Origin: Streptococcus hyovaginalis DSM 12219
Lineage (GTDB): Bacteria; Bacillota; Bacilli; Lactobacillales; Streptococcaceae
DNA length: 64,000 nt
Assembly (NCBI RefSeq): GCF_000420785.1
Contig: NZ_ATVP01000004.1
Location: 1 to 64,000 of the forward strand
Reading direction: 5' to 3'
Below are positions 55,848-64,000 of the stretch, one piece after another (within the stretch, counting starts at the first letter, position 1; every line of letters begins with the position of its first letter). A program made the translations under genes and the position numbers. The notes below the pieces were generated by a model, which was not told the origin of the DNA, made no database searches, and saw only the letters and a list, made by a program, of their open reading frames with translations.

Positions 55848-56401
55848 TTATTGATTTTCAATCGAATAGTAATAACTATCAAAAGTGCCTGCATTGCAAG
55901 TATAGGCACCTGGAACCATTTTACAAAATGTCATACCAACTTTTTTCATAACTTTGCCTGAGGCAGGATTTTCCTTAGCATGATAAGCTACGATACGGTT
56001 AACCTGAACATCCTCAAACAAAAAGCGAATGATTTCTTTCAGTGCTTCTGTCATTAAACCTTGATACCACCATTTTTTTCCTATCTCATAGGTAATTTCA
56101 AGTTCTGCATTTTCCTCGCTAAGCTCTATGACAAAGATACGACCAACGGGTTGAGAGGTTGATTGTAAAACAATGGCCCAATTATAACGATTAGCTTGAT
56201 CATTTAAGGACAGCCACCAATCTGTGAATAAACCATTTTTTTCTACAAGATCAGCAACACAAGACATTTCATCATAACTTGTCCACTTCCAAACATCAAG
56301 CTCAGACCAACAGTTGTCAAACATGGGCTCAGCATCTTCTAACTGAATTTCCTTAGAATCAGTCGGTCTGTTTCGAGTTGCACTGTTCCTTTGTGATTCA
56401 T
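55848..56401 (-). pseudogene. Frameshifted GNAT acetyltransferase
   Basis: The open part (55848-56324, 158 aa) encodes most of a RimJ-type GNAT domain (AELEITYEIGKKWWYQGLMTEALKEII, ENPASGKVMKKVGM) but starts mid-domain. Upstream, from ATG 56401 with GGAG in place, another frame encodes the missing start MNHKGTVQLETDRLILRKF and then hits a stop. Joining the frames near 56343-56350 restores LRKF-QLEDAEPMFDN, the normal family sequence, so a single T seems deleted. A sequencing error is the alternative. It lies between two MITEs. Confidence 0.75.
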
Positions 56402-56514
56402 TCGTTAAAACTCCAACTAATTTTGAAAGACATCGTCAATCACTTCGCTAGCCATTTCTCAACTCATGACATAGAACACAAAGGAGAAAGGGCTAATCTT
56501 ACTATTTTCGTAGT
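56402..56514. other. Short gene-free stretch before MITE copy 2
   Basis: It holds the presumed promoter of the frameshifted acetyltransferase. No strong hexamers or ORFs were noted. Confidence 0.3.
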
Positions 56515-56620
56515 TATAGTCAAATGAATTAGGTTTCAGACACAGAACTAAGATGTAGAGAGTTCCAGAATACGACAAGTTGAAAACGACGATGTATCAA
56601 AGTTAATTCAAAAGACTATC
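56515..56620. mobile_element. MITE-like repeat, copy 2 (106 bp, inverted relative to copy 1)
   Basis: It starts TATAGTCAAATGAATT and ends TTAATTCAAAAGACTATC. It is the reverse-complement counterpart of 55388-55493, with the same length, strongly conserved ends and a diverged centre. The last base of the inverted repeat is altered (C for A). Confidence 0.8.
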
Positions 56621-56811
56621 GTAATATTGATAGGTAGTCCACCATAGTATCTACCGCAGTTCTTCAGTTACCTTTATGACTAGAAGAGCTTCCAACACTA
56701 GTCACATTGAACACGGTCTACCTTCTATGCAAAAAGATCGATTTTCCTAGAAGCTACGCTTCTTCATTCCATCACCTATTTTTATTGTGACTGATTAATG
56801 GACTTTGTATA
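56621..56811. other. 3' region of obg
   Basis: It contains a small hairpin AGAAGC-GTA-GCTTCT (minus strand, about 56751-56766) followed by AGGAAAATCG, a weak terminator candidate for obg, and GTAG/CTAC words near 56633-56655. It has no ORF. Confidence 0.35.
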
Positions 56812-58125
56812 CTAGTCTACGAATTCAAATTCAAAGTTGCCAATACGTACGATGTCCCCATCTTTAGCACCACGTTGACGAAGGGCGTCATCGACACCCA
56901 TGCCACGCAATTGACGGGCAAATTTCATGAGAGATTCATCTCGTTCGAGATTGGTCATAACAAAGAGTTTTTCAAGTTTCTCACCAGAAAGGACCCAAGT
57001 GGCATCATCATCACGTGAAATATCAAATGGTCGTTCATCTGGATTGAAGCCGTAGTATACCTCATCATCCTGCATATCTGATTCATCATAAAGCAAGAAT
57101 TCATCTGTATTATCCAAGAGTTCAGACGTTGCTTCAAGCAGATTTTCTAAGCCTTGGTGGGCAATACTTGAAATTGGGAAAATCATTGGCAATTCGTCAA
57201 ATTCATCGTAGTCTTTTGCCAATTGCTCTTTAAATATTTTCAAATTTTCCTCTGATTCAGGCATATCCATTTTATTAGCCACAATAATTTGCGGACGCTC
57301 CATCAAGCGCAAATTGTATGATTCCAACTCATGATTGATGGTCTTATAATCTTCATATGGATTACGCCCTTCACTAGCAGACATGTCAATCACATGAAGG
57401 ATTACACGAGTACGCTCAATATGACGCAAGAACTGTGTTCCCAAACCAACACCATGGTGAGCTCCTTCGATCAAACCTGGTAAGTCTGCCATGACAAAAC
57501 TCTCACCAGATTTGGTGCGAACCATACCAATATTAGGCACAATAGTTGTAAAGTGATAAGCACCAATCTTAGGTTTAGCTGCTGAAACAACACTTAATAG
57601 CGTTGATTTCCCAACTGATGGGAATCCAACCAAACCGACGTCTGCTAAAATTTTCAATTCAAGTTCAAGTTGACGTTCTTCACCAGGTTCACCATTTTCA
57701 GCAATTTCTGGTGCAGGATTTCTTGGTGTCGCAAAGCGAATATTACCACGACCACCTCGACCGCCTCGGGCAACGACGAATTCCTGACCATTCTCAATCA
57801 AGTCAGTTAGCACTTTTCCAGTCTCTGCATCACGAACTGTTGTCCCTTGGGGAACCTTTACATAAAAGTCTTGTGCACCTTTACCGTGCATCCCTTTAGT
57901 CATTCCTTTTTCGCCATCTTTAGCCTTGAACTTACGGTTGTAACGAAAATCCATCAAGGTACGAAGTCCTTCATCTACAACAAAAATAACGTTACCACCA
58001 CGGCCGCCATCACCGCCCCATGGACCACCGTCTGGGACATACTTCTCGCGGCGGAAAGCAACCATCCCATCACCACCACGACCGGCCTTGACTGAAATCT
58101 TGGCCGTATCTAAAAACATACTCAT
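56812..58125 (-). CDS. obg: Obg-family GTPase (ObgE/CgtA)
   Basis: An essential ribosome-assembly GTPase linked to the stringent response. It is 437 aa. The glycine-rich Obg fold (about 1-158; [30 protein letters not shown] spread over 16-45) precedes the G domain with [18 protein letters not shown] and NKMDMPE, and a C-terminal OCT domain follows (about 350-437). ATG 58125 (MSMFLDTAK) behind AAGGATT matches other streptococci; the longer frame to 58188 is rejected. Confidence 0.97.
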   Translation of the reverse strand: MSMFLDTAKISVKAGRGGDGMVAFRREKYVPDGGPWGGDGGRGGNVIFVVDEGLRTLMDFRYNRKFKAKDGEKGMTKGMHGKGAQDFYVKVPQGTTVRDAETGKVLTDLIENGQEFVVARGGRGGRGNIRFATPRNPAPEIAENGEPGEERQLELELKILADVGLVGFPSVGKSTLLSVVSAAKPKIGAYHFTTIVPNIGMVRTKSGESFVMADLPGLIEGAHHGVGLGTQFLRHIERTRVILHVIDMSASEGRNPYEDYKTINHELESYNLRLMERPQIIVANKMDMPESEENLKIFKEQLAKDYDEFDELPMIFPISSIAHQGLENLLEATSELLDNTDEFLLYDESDMQDDEVYYGFNPDERPFDISRDDDATWVLSGEKLEKLFVMTNLERDESLMKFARQLRGMGVDDALRQRGAKDGDIVRIGNFEFEFVD

Positions 58126-58258
58126 AATCCTTCTTTTTAGGGGAAGGTCAAGGTAATCGTCAATTCTAATCCCCTTTAACCTTATCATTAGACTTAAGCG
58201 TCACTTTTCTTAAAGACTAATGCCCCCTCCTTTCTTTAATGTCATTCTTACTAAACGC

Positions 58259-58281
58259 AAAAAACGCCTAGATGGCGCTTT
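58259..58281 (-). terminator. Terminator of the DUF4044 gene
   Basis: AGCGCC-ATCTA-GGCGTT on the minus strand (one G-U), followed by TTTTTGCG. It begins immediately after the DUF4044 stop codon. Confidence 0.75.
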
Positions 58282-58413
58282 CTACCAGCCTAAAGATCCT
58301 AAAGCCGATACAAGAATACCTGCGACTGTTATAACGAGCATCAATACAACAATCAAAATCGTTAATTTCTGAAAGGCTGTTTTTTTACGTGGACCATTAT
58401 CTCCAAATGCCAA
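58282..58413 (-). CDS. DUF4044 small membrane protein
   Basis: A 43-aa protein, MAFGDNGPRKKTAFQKLT followed by one hydrophobic helix (about 18-38) and a short tail ending LGW. It matches the tiny DUF4044 family found next to obg in streptococci. Two starts are possible: TTG 58413, with AGAGGT suitably spaced, gives the family-typical N-terminus; ATG 58431, with GGAG, adds six residues. Function is unknown. Confidence 0.75.
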   Translation of the reverse strand: MAFGDNGPRKKTAFQKLTILIVVLMLVITVAGILVSALGSLGW

Positions 58414-58567
58414 AAGAAATACCTCTTCCATTGATTTTACTCCATCAATCATAACACGAATCTAGAGATATAGCAACTTTTACACAAATTGGATTATCTT
58501 AGGAAAGCCACTTCGCTATCACTGCCTTTTATGATAAAATAGAAACATCAATGAAAAGGAGATGACT

Positions 58568-59809
58568 ATGGTTTTACCTAATTTTCAAGCTAATCTAGCA
58601 AAATACGCTGAGTTACTGATCGCTAAAGGTGTCAATGTCCAAAAAGGGCACACTCTCAATATTTCAATTGGTGTTGATCAAGTTGACTTTGCTCGACTCT
58701 TGACAAAATACGCTTATCAATATGGCGCCGTTGAAGTTGTCGTTGATTATGTTGACGATCAAATCACACGCGAACGTCTTTTACATGCCGATGAAGAGCG
58801 TGCGACTTCTGTAGCTGACTACATTGTCGCTAAATCTAACTACTTCCTTGAGAAAAAGGCTAGCCGTTTGGTTGTCCGTTCCTCTGATCCTAATGTTTTT
58901 GCCTCTGTTGACCAAGAACGCCTATCAAAGGCAAATCAAGCACAAGCCCTTGCTTTAGCCGCTCAACGTTTGGCAACGCAATCCAACAAAGTCAGTTGGA
59001 ATTTGGCCGCTGCTGCTGGTAAAGAATGGGCTGCTGTGGTTTTTCCTGATTTAGAAACTGAAGAAGAACAAGTTGATGCGCTTTGGGATAGTATCTTCAA
59101 ACTCAATCGTGTCTACCAAGAAGACCCTATTAAAGCTTGGGATGACCATCAAGCAAACTTGGTTGCTAAAGCGGAGATCTTAAACAAATACCAATTTGAT
59201 GCTTTGCACTACACAGCTCCTGGTACTGACTTGACACTGGGAATGCCAAAAAATCATCTTTGGGAAGCAGCTGGTAGTGTCAATGCCCAAGGTGAAGAAT
59301 TTATCGCCAACATGCCGACTGAAGAAGTTTTCACAGCACCTGATTATCGTCGTGCAGATGGGTATGTCTCATCAACTAAACCTCTAAGTTACGCTGGTGT
59401 TATCATCGAAGATATGACCTTTACATTTGAAAATGGGCGTATCGTCGATGTTACTGCTAAAAAAGGAGAAGACACCATCAAACGTTTGGTTGAGGAAAGC
59501 GATGGGGCCCGCTCACTTGGTGAAGTTGCACTTGTTCCTCATAAGACTCCAATTTCCTTGTCTGGTTTAACGTTCTTCAATACGCTCTTTGATGAAAATG
59601 CATCGAACCACTTGGCTATTGGCCAAGCTTATGCCTTTAGTATCGAAGGAGGTACCGAAATGTCTAACGAGGAGCTCGATGCGGCTGGTTTGAATCGCTC
59701 AACAGCTCATGTTGACTTTATGATAGGATCAGATCAAATGGACATTGACGGTATTACTGCTGATGGAGAAGTTGTTCCGATCTTCCGCGGTGGCGAATGG
59801 TCCATCTAG
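58568..59809 (+). CDS. pepS: Aminopeptidase PepS (M29 family)
   Basis: A metal-dependent intracellular aminopeptidase releasing N-terminal residues from peptides. It is 413 aa. M29 features include HYTAPGTDLTLGMPKNHLW, the metal ligand regions FIANMPTEEVFTAPD and LGEVALVP, and STAHVDFMIGSDQMDIDG. ATG 58562 directly abuts AAGGAG, so ATG 58568 is preferred. It is monocistronic, followed by a strong terminator, and divergent from DUF4044-obg. Confidence 0.93.
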   Translation: MVLPNFQANLAKYAELLIAKGVNVQKGHTLNISIGVDQVDFARLLTKYAYQYGAVEVVVDYVDDQITRERLLHADEERATSVADYIVAKSNYFLEKKASRLVVRSSDPNVFASVDQERLSKANQAQALALAAQRLATQSNKVSWNLAAAAGKEWAAVVFPDLETEEEQVDALWDSIFKLNRVYQEDPIKAWDDHQANLVAKAEILNKYQFDALHYTAPGTDLTLGMPKNHLWEAAGSVNAQGEEFIANMPTEEVFTAPDYRRADGYVSSTKPLSYAGVIIEDMTFTFENGRIVDVTAKKGEDTIKRLVEESDGARSLGEVALVPHKTPISLSGLTFFNTLFDENASNHLAIGQAYAFSIEGGTEMSNEELDAAGLNRSTAHVDFMIGSDQMDIDGITADGEVVPIFRGGEWSI

Positions 59810-59828
59810 CACCCACAATCTAACATCG

Positions 59829-59869
59829 AAAAGAGTTACTAGTTTTATAAACGCTAGTAACTCTTTTTT
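59829..59869 (+). terminator. Terminator of pepS
   Basis: AAAAGAGTTACTAG pairs perfectly with CTAGTAACTCTTTT across an 11-nt loop, followed by TT. Confidence 0.93.
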
Positions 59870-59885
59870 GGTCTGTTGAAGATGC

Positions 59886-60614
59886 TTAAACAGTCACTCC
59901 AACATCTGCCAAAAGAGCTTGTTCCTTGTCCGTCAATAATCGCCAGTGTCCTACCGGCAATTCAGGATCTAGGTCAAGTGGTCCCATGCTAAGTCTTTTG
60001 AGATAAGTCACTTCTTTCCCACAAGCTTTCACCATTCTTTTGATCTGATGAAATTTCCCCTCTTTAATTTTTATCGTCACAAGACTTGTCTGCTTCTCTT
60101 GGTCAACGGCTTTAATCTCCAATTGAGCAGGCAGACAGTGATGATCTGATAAGACGATACCTTGTTCAAAAGCAAGTTGATCGTCAACTGTCATCACCCC
60201 TAATACATGCGCCTCGTAACACTTAACAACATGTCTTTTGGGAGATAGTAAGGCGTGAGCTAGCTTGCCATTATTGGTCAACAGAAGTAATCCTTCGGTA
60301 TCTTTATCCAGTCGACCAACTGGAAAAACAGCCTTTTGTTTTGCTTTATCATCTAAGAGATCCAAGACCGTACGGTGCTCAGGATCCTCTGTCGCTGATA
60401 TCACTCCTGCTGGCTTGTGTAACATATAATAAAGGAAGGTTTCATGCTGAAGGGTTTCCCCCTGATAAGTGACTACATCCTGATCTGGATTGATCTGCGA
60501 TTTGGCTAATGTTTGAACACTGCCATTCACAGAAATCTTTTTTTGTTTGAGGAACTTTTTGACATCTGTTCGAGAGCCCAGACCACAATCAACTAAAAAT
60601 TTATCAAGCCTCAT
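59886..60614 (-). CDS. rsuA: RsuA-family 16S rRNA pseudouridine synthase
   Basis: A 242-aa enzyme. The N-terminal S4 RNA-binding domain (MRLDKFLVDCGLGSRTDVKKFL) precedes a catalytic domain with PVGRLDKDTEGLLLLTNNG (catalytic Asp in GRLD) and KEGKFHQIKRMVKACG. It modifies uridine in 16S rRNA. ATG 60614 follows GGAG; its ATGA overlaps the stop of the upstream small ORF, so the two are coupled. Starts further upstream are rejected. Confidence 0.9.
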   Translation of the reverse strand: MRLDKFLVDCGLGSRTDVKKFLKQKKISVNGSVQTLAKSQINPDQDVVTYQGETLQHETFLYYMLHKPAGVISATEDPEHRTVLDLLDDKAKQKAVFPVGRLDKDTEGLLLLTNNGKLAHALLSPKRHVVKCYEAHVLGVMTVDDQLAFEQGIVLSDHHCLPAQLEIKAVDQEKQTSLVTIKIKEGKFHQIKRMVKACGKEVTYLKRLSMGPLDLDPELPVGHWRLLTDKEQALLADVGVTV

Positions 60615-60784
60615 TTGTTTCTCCATACCTTTTGAGAGCCCATTGCCCAAGCTAATCCTTCAAAAGCCTCGGGTAGAACCTCTTTAATAAGCGTACGTAA
60701 AGCATTTAAATAATCACGTTTTTGTTGACTCTCTTCTTTGGCAATGTAGGCAACTACTGCACTAGGATTATGACGTTCAACCAT
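60611..60784 (-). CDS. Truncated DUF1801 (YdhG-like) protein
   Basis: A 57-aa ORF with AAGGAG upstream, encoding MVERHNPSAVVAYIAKEES and then LRTLIKEVLPEAFEGLAWAMGS. This is the N-terminal half of the DUF1801/frataxin-like fold, which is normally about 110-130 aa, and it breaks off at QKVWRNK. The stop overlaps the rsuA start (ATGA), so a deletion probably joined the two genes. It may be a decaying fragment or simply a translational leader for rsuA. Confidence 0.65.
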   Translation of the reverse strand: MVERHNPSAVVAYIAKEESQQKRDYLNALRTLIKEVLPEAFEGLAWAMGSQKVWRNK

Positions 60785-60811
60785 AATGATGACTCCTTAT
60801 CACTATACTAT

Positions 60812-60839
60812 TAAAAAAGCCGCCCATTGACGACTTTTA
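60812..60839 (-). terminator. Terminator of cdaA-cdaR-glmM
   Basis: On the minus strand AAAGTCGTC-AATG-GGCGGCTTT forms 9 bp (two G-U), followed by TTTAATAG. It lies 19 bp after the glmM stop. Confidence 0.82.
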
Positions 60840-60857
60840 TGCATTTTGCAAGAATCA

Positions 60858-62207
60858 CTAGATTCCAATTTCAGAGCGCACAACATCAGCAATCGTATCG
60901 ACATAATAATCAACTTCTGCGTCCGTTGGTGCTTCAGCCATAACTCGTAAGAGAGGTTCTGTACCACTTGGACGAACAAGAATACGACCATTTCCTGCCA
61001 TTTCTGCTTCCATTTTTTCAATAATAGCTGCAATAGCTGAAACTTCCATACTCTTATCTTTCATACTGTTGTCAACTCTAATATTTACCAATTTCTGAGG
61101 GAAAATGGTCACCTCTGACGCTAGTTCAGATAGGGATTTACCAGTTACTTGCATGACCTTCGTTAGCTGGATAGCTGTCAATTGACCATCTCCAGTAGTA
61201 TTATAATCCATAATAATCACATGCCCAGACTGTTCACCGCCAAGGTTGTAGCCTGATTGACGCATCTCTTCGACAACGTAGCGATCTCCTACAGCCGTAA
61301 CAGCCTTGTCGATACCTTCTCGATCCAAAGCTTTATGAAAACCAAGGTTTGACATGACCGTCGTCACAATGGTATTTTGCGCTAACTGTTTATTTTTAGA
61401 CATATGTTTTCCGATGATATACATGATTTTATCGCCATCTACGATCTCACCATTTTCATCAACGGCAATCAAACGGTCGCTATCACCATCAAATGCCAAA
61501 CCGATAGCTGAGCCGGTTTCTTTAACCAATTCTTGCAAAGCTTCTGGATGTGTTGATCCCACACCTTCGTTGATGTTTAAGCCATCTGGTTTGTCACCAA
61601 TAACAGAAATATCAGCTTCAAGATCTAGGAACACATGTCTGGCTGAGCGATATGCTGCACCATTAGCACCATCAATGGCAACCTTCATGCCATCAAGTTT
61701 AACGCCTGTCGATACCAAAAAGGCTTCGTATTTGCGCAATCCTTCAGGATAATCTACGACCGTTCCCAAACCTTGAGCAGATGGTCGTGGTAAAGTGTCT
61801 TCTTCAGCATCAAGCAAGGCTTCAATCTCAGCTTCTAGGTCATCACTTAATTTGAACCCATCATTTGCAAAAAATTTGATGCCGTTATCTTGAGCTGGGT
61901 TATGACTCGCTGAAATCATGACACCAGCGCTAGCATTTTCAGTACGAACCAAATAAGAAACCCCTGGAGTCGCTAGAACGCCTAATTGATAGACTTCGAT
62001 CCCTACGGATAGCAAACCTGCTACCAAGGCTGCTTCCAACATTTCACCTGAAATACGGGTATCGCGAGCTACGAATACTTTTGGTTGCCCCTCTTCATGT
62101 TGGCTAAGAACGTAGCCTCCGAATCTTCCTAATTTAAATGCAAGTTCTGGTGTTAATTCAAGATTGGCTTCGCCACGTACACCGTCTGTTCCAAAATATT
62201 TTCCCAT
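60858..62207 (-). CDS. glmM: Phosphoglucosamine mutase
   Basis: Converts glucosamine 6-phosphate to glucosamine 1-phosphate for UDP-GlcNAc and peptidoglycan synthesis. It is 449 aa, starting [12 protein letters not shown]. The phosphoserine loop is [15 protein letters not shown], the metal loop DGDSDR and the sugar-binding loop GGEQSGH; the C-terminal phosphate site is [11 protein letters not shown]. The start at 62207 is family-standard; the frame to 62234 is rejected. It is third in the cdaA-cdaR-glmM operon, whose products interact to set c-di-AMP levels. Confidence 0.97.
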   Translation of the reverse strand: MGKYFGTDGVRGEANLELTPELAFKLGRFGGYVLSQHEEGQPKVFVARDTRISGEMLEAALVAGLLSVGIEVYQLGVLATPGVSYLVRTENASAGVMISASHNPAQDNGIKFFANDGFKLSDDLEAEIEALLDAEEDTLPRPSAQGLGTVVDYPEGLRKYEAFLVSTGVKLDGMKVAIDGANGAAYRSARHVFLDLEADISVIGDKPDGLNINEGVGSTHPEALQELVKETGSAIGLAFDGDSDRLIAVDENGEIVDGDKIMYIIGKHMSKNKQLAQNTIVTTVMSNLGFHKALDREGIDKAVTAVGDRYVVEEMRQSGYNLGGEQSGHVIIMDYNTTGDGQLTAIQLTKVMQVTGKSLSELASEVTIFPQKLVNIRVDNSMKDKSMEVSAIAAIIEKMEAEMAGNGRILVRPSGTEPLLRVMAEAPTDAEVDYYVDTIADVVRSEIGI

Positions 62208-62248
62208 AATTGTTAGCGCTGTGCGCTCCTCCATTAGATTTTAATTTT

Positions 62249-63208
62249 TTATTTCTTAGTTGTTGTTAGCTTAACTGTGACTGTTTGAGGCATGATTGTC
62301 ACATTAGAAGCTGATAGGCTAACTGTCTTAGACATATTCTTCGAGACACCTGTAATATCTACCGTACCTCTAACACTGTCCGTTTTAGCTAACTCTTCTT
62401 TAGTTCCTGTAATGGTCACAGTATTACGACTGAGCTCATAGTCGATATTAGAAAGCTCATCTGACAGGATGCCGGTTATAGATAGGTTGATCGGTACTTC
62501 TTTTGTGAGTCGTTTAAGCGTGACATTGACTCGTGTTTTGGCAGGATCTACGACTGATGCTAAAATCGTACCATCAGATGAGACCGCCTGCAAGGTTACT
62601 GCCCCACTAAAATCTTCACCCAAGACCTGATCTTGTGGCAGAACGGCTTCAACGTGATCGATTTGTCCAATAGTCGATTCGTTAGTTGTCACGGATACCT
62701 GGTTATTGGCAATCTCGATCTGATCAACTTCGTAGCCATCCGCAATCTGATTTTCTGGAATCGTCATTTTAACATCAAACGATTTGGTCATTTTCTTACC
62801 AATGGTGACCGAGACAGTTTTAGGTGTAACTGTCGCATTCATCTCACTAGGTAGTCCCACAACCTTTAACTCCGCCTCTGTTGTTCCTTCTTTGACATTT
62901 GTCAAATCAGCTACAACCTTAAACCGCCTTGTGTTCTCGTTGATTTCAGAATCTAGCTTAATACGATTGGTTGAGGTTAAATAAACTTCAGCTTCGTAAG
63001 AGTAACCACTAATAAAGTACTTGTCCGTATCATACTGAATATCAATCGGAACATTTTCAATAGTGTGACTGTAGGTTTCTGTCACCGTTCTCAATTGGGT
63101 TCCTGAAGCATTGTAGGTCGTTGACTTTGACACAAAGAATAAAATCAGAGCAAAAAAGATGGAAATGATGACATAAAAGATTGGTCGGTTAAACAATTTT
63201 TTAAGCAT
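62249..63208 (-). CDS. cdaR: CdaA regulatory protein CdaR (YbbR domains)
   Basis: A 319-aa membrane-anchored protein. One N-terminal helix (about 10-27) is followed by extracellular YbbR repeats (recurrent VPIDIQYDTD, VVGLPSEMNATVTPKTVSVTIGKK, ISGVS-like strands) and a basic C-terminus. CdaR binds CdaA and modulates diadenylate cyclase activity. ATG 63208 with AAAGGAG is chosen; it overlaps the cdaA stop by 8 bp. Confidence 0.94.
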   Translation of the reverse strand: MLKKLFNRPIFYVIISIFFALILFFVSKSTTYNASGTQLRTVTETYSHTIENVPIDIQYDTDKYFISGYSYEAEVYLTSTNRIKLDSEINENTRRFKVVADLTNVKEGTTEAELKVVGLPSEMNATVTPKTVSVTIGKKMTKSFDVKMTIPENQIADGYEVDQIEIANNQVSVTTNESTIGQIDHVEAVLPQDQVLGEDFSGAVTLQAVSSDGTILASVVDPAKTRVNVTLKRLTKEVPINLSITGILSDELSNIDYELSRNTVTITGTKEELAKTDSVRGTVDITGVSKNMSKTVSLSASNVTIMPQTVTVKLTTTKK

Positions 63209-64000
63209 TTTTCTCCTTTCCAAAAAAGCGCTCTTTCCAGGTCAAAGATTTCTCTTGTTCTTGCAATAAAATATCATTCAATAGACGCTCAAACTCCTCA
63301 TTACTGAGGTCATGTTGGAAACGCCCGTTATGCGTTATGGAAATTCCTCCGGTCTCCTCTGAGACGATAATGGTCAAAGCGTCCGAATTCTCAGATAAGC
63401 CAATGGCAGCCCGGTGCCTAGTACCAAACTCTTTAGATATGGCTGTAGACTCTGAAAGTGGCAGGTAGCAGCAGGCTGCTGCTAATTTTTTCCCCTTAAT
63501 AATTACAGCACCATCATGTAGTGGGGTGTTGGGGATGAAAGTATTAATCAAGAGCTCCCCTGATACATCCGCGTCTAAAGGAATTCCTGTGCTGATGTAC
63601 TCTTGTAAAGTCTGAGTCCCTTGAATCGAGATCAAGGCACCAATCTTACGAGGGCTCATGTAGGCAACCGACTTGACCAGAGCATTGATCAATTTTTTCT
63701 CGTCTGTTTCTGTATTTCCTTGTGCTGCTAGCAACTGTGTTGTTCGTCCAAATTTTTCCAAAGCGAGACGAATCTCTGGTGCAAAAATAACAACAGCTGC
63801 AATGACACCATAGGTAATCACCTGATTCATCAAATACGTAATGGTTGATAAGCCAATCAGCTCTGCCAAAAGCTTCAAAACGATAAATAAAATAATCCCT
63901 TGAACCAAGGACATAATCTTTGTTCCAGCCAAAGCCTTGATGAAGCGATAAATTAAATAAGCGACTAGACTGATATCAAGAATATTGACAAAAATAGTCC
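63201..64000 (-). CDS. cdaA: Diadenylate cyclase CdaA (5' end beyond the window)
   Basis: A membrane cyclase making c-di-AMP from two ATP. The frame stays open past 63932 to the window edge and encodes TIFVNILDISLVAYLIYRF, the usual first helices, so the gene is partial here. DAC-domain motifs are LHDGAVIIKG (DGA) and GTRHRAAIGLSE (RHR). It is the first gene of the cdaA-cdaR-glmM operon. What is present has no defects. Confidence 0.95.
   Translation of the reverse strand, partial: TIFVNILDISLVAYLIYRFIKALAGTKIMSLVQGIILFIVLKLLAELIGLSTITYLMNQVITYGVIAAVVIFAPEIRLALEKFGRTTQLLAAQGNTETDEKKLINALVKSVAYMSPRKIGALISIQGTQTLQEYISTGIPLDADVSGELLINTFIPNTPLHDGAVIIKGKKLAAACCYLPLSESTAISKEFGTRHRAAIGLSENSDALTIIVSEETGGISITHNGRFQHDLSNEEFERLLNDILLQEQEKSLTWKERFFGKEKNA

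Noticed and set aside
1..64000. CRISPR arrays, tRNA and rRNA genes
   Set aside because: No regularly spaced repeats, no cloverleaf sequences and no rRNA-like stretches were noticed; the Csm6-like protein is not accompanied by cas genes.

Overview
The window is a low-GC Firmicutes chromosome segment that reads as Streptococcus, most likely the pyogenic group. The evidence is gene content and order: relQ-nadK-rluD-pta opposite a CYTH gene; prs2-iscS-rex-radC; rpiA-deoB-punA-deoD beside a CpsY/MtaR-type LysR gene; MalR-controlled maltodextrin loci; uvrB next to a fused GlnP and GlnQ; obg-pepS; cdaA-cdaR-glmM. The species cannot be named from the sequence alone. There are no rRNA, tRNA or CRISPR loci.

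Layout. 1-3.4 kb: a tandem glycine riboswitch followed by two tandem alanine/glycine:Na+ symporters. 3.5-4.7 kb: a CDF (probably manganese) exporter. 4.8-9.0 kb, minus strand: relQ, nadK, rluD-like, pta and an SDR gene, opposite a CYTH gene. 10.2-15.1 kb: prs2, iscS, two small DUF genes, rex, a glutamine amidotransferase, and radC (convergent). 15.6-17.4 kb: an AI-2E-type exporter and an SGNH hydrolase. 17.5-23.7 kb: cpsY, then on the minus strand a nucleoside catabolism cluster (rpiA, deoB, arsC-like, punA, small membrane protein, deoD) ending in a HEPN-motif protein. 23.8-26.9 kb: a lysogeny cassette (S24 repressor, HIRAN protein, unknown protein, tyrosine integrase) abutting mnmE. 28.9-31.7 kb: two paralogous amino-acid-binding lipoproteins flanking an aminotransferase. 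31.9-42.7 kb: the maltodextrin regulon (malQ-glgP, nplT-malR, malEFG), with MalR-type operators inside its promoters. 42.8-49.7 kb: acetyltransferase, uvrB, CPBP protease, glutamine ABC transporter. 50.2-52.0 kb: an ABC-F gene behind a leader with a three-codon ORF and a mutually exclusive terminator/antiterminator. 52.0-53.8 kb: membrane glycerophosphodiesterase. 53.9-56.6 kb: an accessory patch with an IS110-family transposase, a structured non-coding flank, two inverted 106-bp MITE-like repeats and a frameshifted acetyltransferase. 56.8-64 kb: obg, DUF4044, pepS, rsuA-like, a truncated DUF1801 ORF, and glmM-cdaR-cdaA (cdaA is cut by the window end).

How it fits together. Maltodextrins are imported by MalEFG, trimmed by NplT and MalQ and phosphorolysed by GlgP, with MalR sensing the state. 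The rpiA-deoB-punA-deoD block converts nucleosides to bases and pentose phosphates. RelQ, NadK, Rex, CdaA and CdaR are nucleotide- or redox-signalling functions. The least ordinary items are the ABC-F attenuator, the lone HEPN protein, the prs2 paralogue lacking canonical catalytic-loop residues, the lysogeny relic, and the IS110/MITE patch.
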